Shown here: one piece after another, positions 41,006 through 41,651 of the stretch
How positions within the stretch are numbered: the stretch's first letter is position 1
Layout of the letters: every line of letters begins with the position of its first letter
From: Planctomycetota bacterium
GTDB taxonomy: Bacteria; Planctomycetota; Phycisphaerae; Sedimentisphaerales; Anaerobacaceae
DNA: 41,651 bases
Assembly (NCBI GenBank): GCA_013349615.1
Contig: DUZJ01000026.1
Location: 1 to 41,651, forward strand
Reading direction: 5' to 3'
Made by a program: the position numbers and the translations under genes
The notes under the pieces: model-generated
What the model was told of the DNA's origin: nothing
The model's input: the letters and a program-made list of their open reading frames with translations, nothing else
Databases searched by the model: none

Positions 41006-41651
41006 TCACAGCCCCTTCATCAAATTCCTTTTGTGGAATCTATTCGATAAGAATATGAATACAACGCTAAATGCAAATAGCATCGCGAAATCAAAAATCA
41101 GGGGATACTGAGCGTGTCCCCCGAAACTGAAATTGAGTATATCAACCAAATAACTAATGGGTGAAAAGTAGGATAACACTCTTACGGTTCCCTGAAGTTT
41201 CTCTAATGGTATTAAAATGCCGCTTATAAAAATCAGCGGAAACCGGATAAGGCTGGAAGCCATCATAATATATGATGGATTCGGAGCGGCTGGTGATGCC
41301 AACAGAACGCCGAGAGAGGCAAAGCAAAAAGCCCCTAATAATACACCGCCAGTCAAGAGTAAAACGTTTAAACTGTAATGCAGGAATATCAACCCCGCAG
41401 CCAAAACAACAAGGTTGATTACAATAGCGAAAATCATGCCTGCTGCCGTATCTCCGAGAATTATGGTATTAACGCTAACAGGGAAAGACAGCAGCCTTTC
41501 ATAAGTTCCCGCACGTTTTTCCCAGGGGGTAATCAGAGGACCTACCGACGAAGCTATAAAAAAAAGAAACATCGCTAAAAACCCGGGAAAGAAAAACCGA
41601 AAATCTATATCCCTTCCAAGATAAAAGGCAATGAACATAATTAGAGGGAGC
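41006..41651 (-). CDS. ABC-2 type transporter permease, cut by the window end
   Basis: C-terminal ~214 residues of an ABC-2 membrane subunit of the NodJ/DrrB kind, with five to six hydrophobic helices and the conserved segment WEKRAGTYERLLSFPV after the second helix of the family and FPLIFISGILIPLEKL towards the end. The frame remains open at 41651 (LPLI before the Met at 41638), so the N-terminus lies outside the window and the internal Met is not the true start. The ATPase partner would be expected upstream beyond the window. The substrate (drug, lipid or polysaccharide) cannot be inferred. Confidence 0.85.
   Translation of the reverse strand, partial: LPLIMFIAFYLGRDIDFRFFFPGFLAMFLFFIASSVGPLITPWEKRAGTYERLLSFPVSVNTIILGDTAAGMIFAIVINLVVLAAGLIFLHYSLNVLLLTGGVLLGAFCFASLGVLLASPAAPNPSYIMMASSLIRFPLIFISGILIPLEKLQGTVRVLSYFSPISYLVDILNFSFGGHAQYPLIFDFAMLFAFSVVFIFLSNRFHKRNLMKGL

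Noticed and set aside
1-41651. CRISPR arrays, tRNA/rRNA genes, transposases and prophage
   Set aside because: No spaced identical repeats, cloverleaf-like stretches or matching protein motifs were seen on reading either strand.

Overview
The window reads as a chromosomal segment of a Planctomycetota bacterium, most likely of the class Phycisphaerae (Sedimentisphaerales-type). This is inferred from three things: many exported carbohydrate-active proteins without any SusC/SusD pair, a PD40/di-haem protein of the HzsA-related kind, and several families of short interspersed repeats that I associate with such environmental genomes, above all the CAAACCCAAT-rich repeat at 610-808. There are no rRNA or tRNA genes, CRISPR arrays, phage genes or transposases that I can see.

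Layout. 1-827 is a repeat-rich intergenic stretch. 828-2789 (-) encodes a membrane-anchored nucleotide-sugar 4,6-dehydratase. 3126-6143 (+) holds a delta-1-pyrroline-5-carboxylate dehydrogenase and an L-2-hydroxyglutarate oxidase, both feeding the glutamate/2-oxoglutarate node; a ~100 bp palindromic repeat element sits exactly at the start of the second. 6252-7022 (-) is an M14 carboxypeptidase-like lipoprotein. 7544-10354 (+) is a GH95 alpha-L-fucosidase with an inserted jelly-roll domain.

10359-15542 (-) is a tight run of eight genes: Rrf2 regulator, cupin, zinc-ribbon protein, ferredoxin, SO_0444-type metal permease, THEP1 NTPase, SagB-type nitroreductase and, more loosely attached, RNA 3'-phosphate cyclase. 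It starts from a perfect TTGACA-N17-TATAAT promoter whose -10 box lies inside an IscR-like palindrome, and the regulator has three Cys placed as in Fe-S Rrf2 proteins. It looks like an iron-sulfur/redox-regulated operon of unknown purpose.

15712-23003 (-) is a second run: HzsA-related di-haem protein, PfkB sugar kinase, sirohaem/4Fe-4S protein, TIGR02757 protein, thioredoxin-type arsenate reductase and a 574-residue unknown with a possible transglutaminase-like Cys-His pair. 23244-25206 (+) holds a ketopantoate reductase family protein and a Tat-exported sugar isomerase/epimerase-like protein.

25198-38481 (-) is a 13 kb polysaccharide-utilisation operon: Tat-exported fucose-isomerase-like protein, GH123-type DUF4091 protein, zinc alcohol dehydrogenase and SDR (an IdnD/IdnO-like pair), exported Gfo/Idh/MocA oxidoreductase, lipoprotein glycosidase-like protein, SGNH-hydrolase/beta-helix fusion and a heparinase II/III-type lyase. 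Export signals on enzymes of normally cytoplasmic fold classes suggest that part of the sugar chemistry happens outside the cytoplasm.

38482-41651 carries an intergenic region with hairpins and a good ribosome-binding site but no convincing product, then (all -) a DUF169 protein, thioredoxin, TauE/SafE permease and an ABC-2 permease cut by the window edge. The best candidates for an undescribed system are the Rrf2-controlled operon and the operon of exported sugar enzymes.
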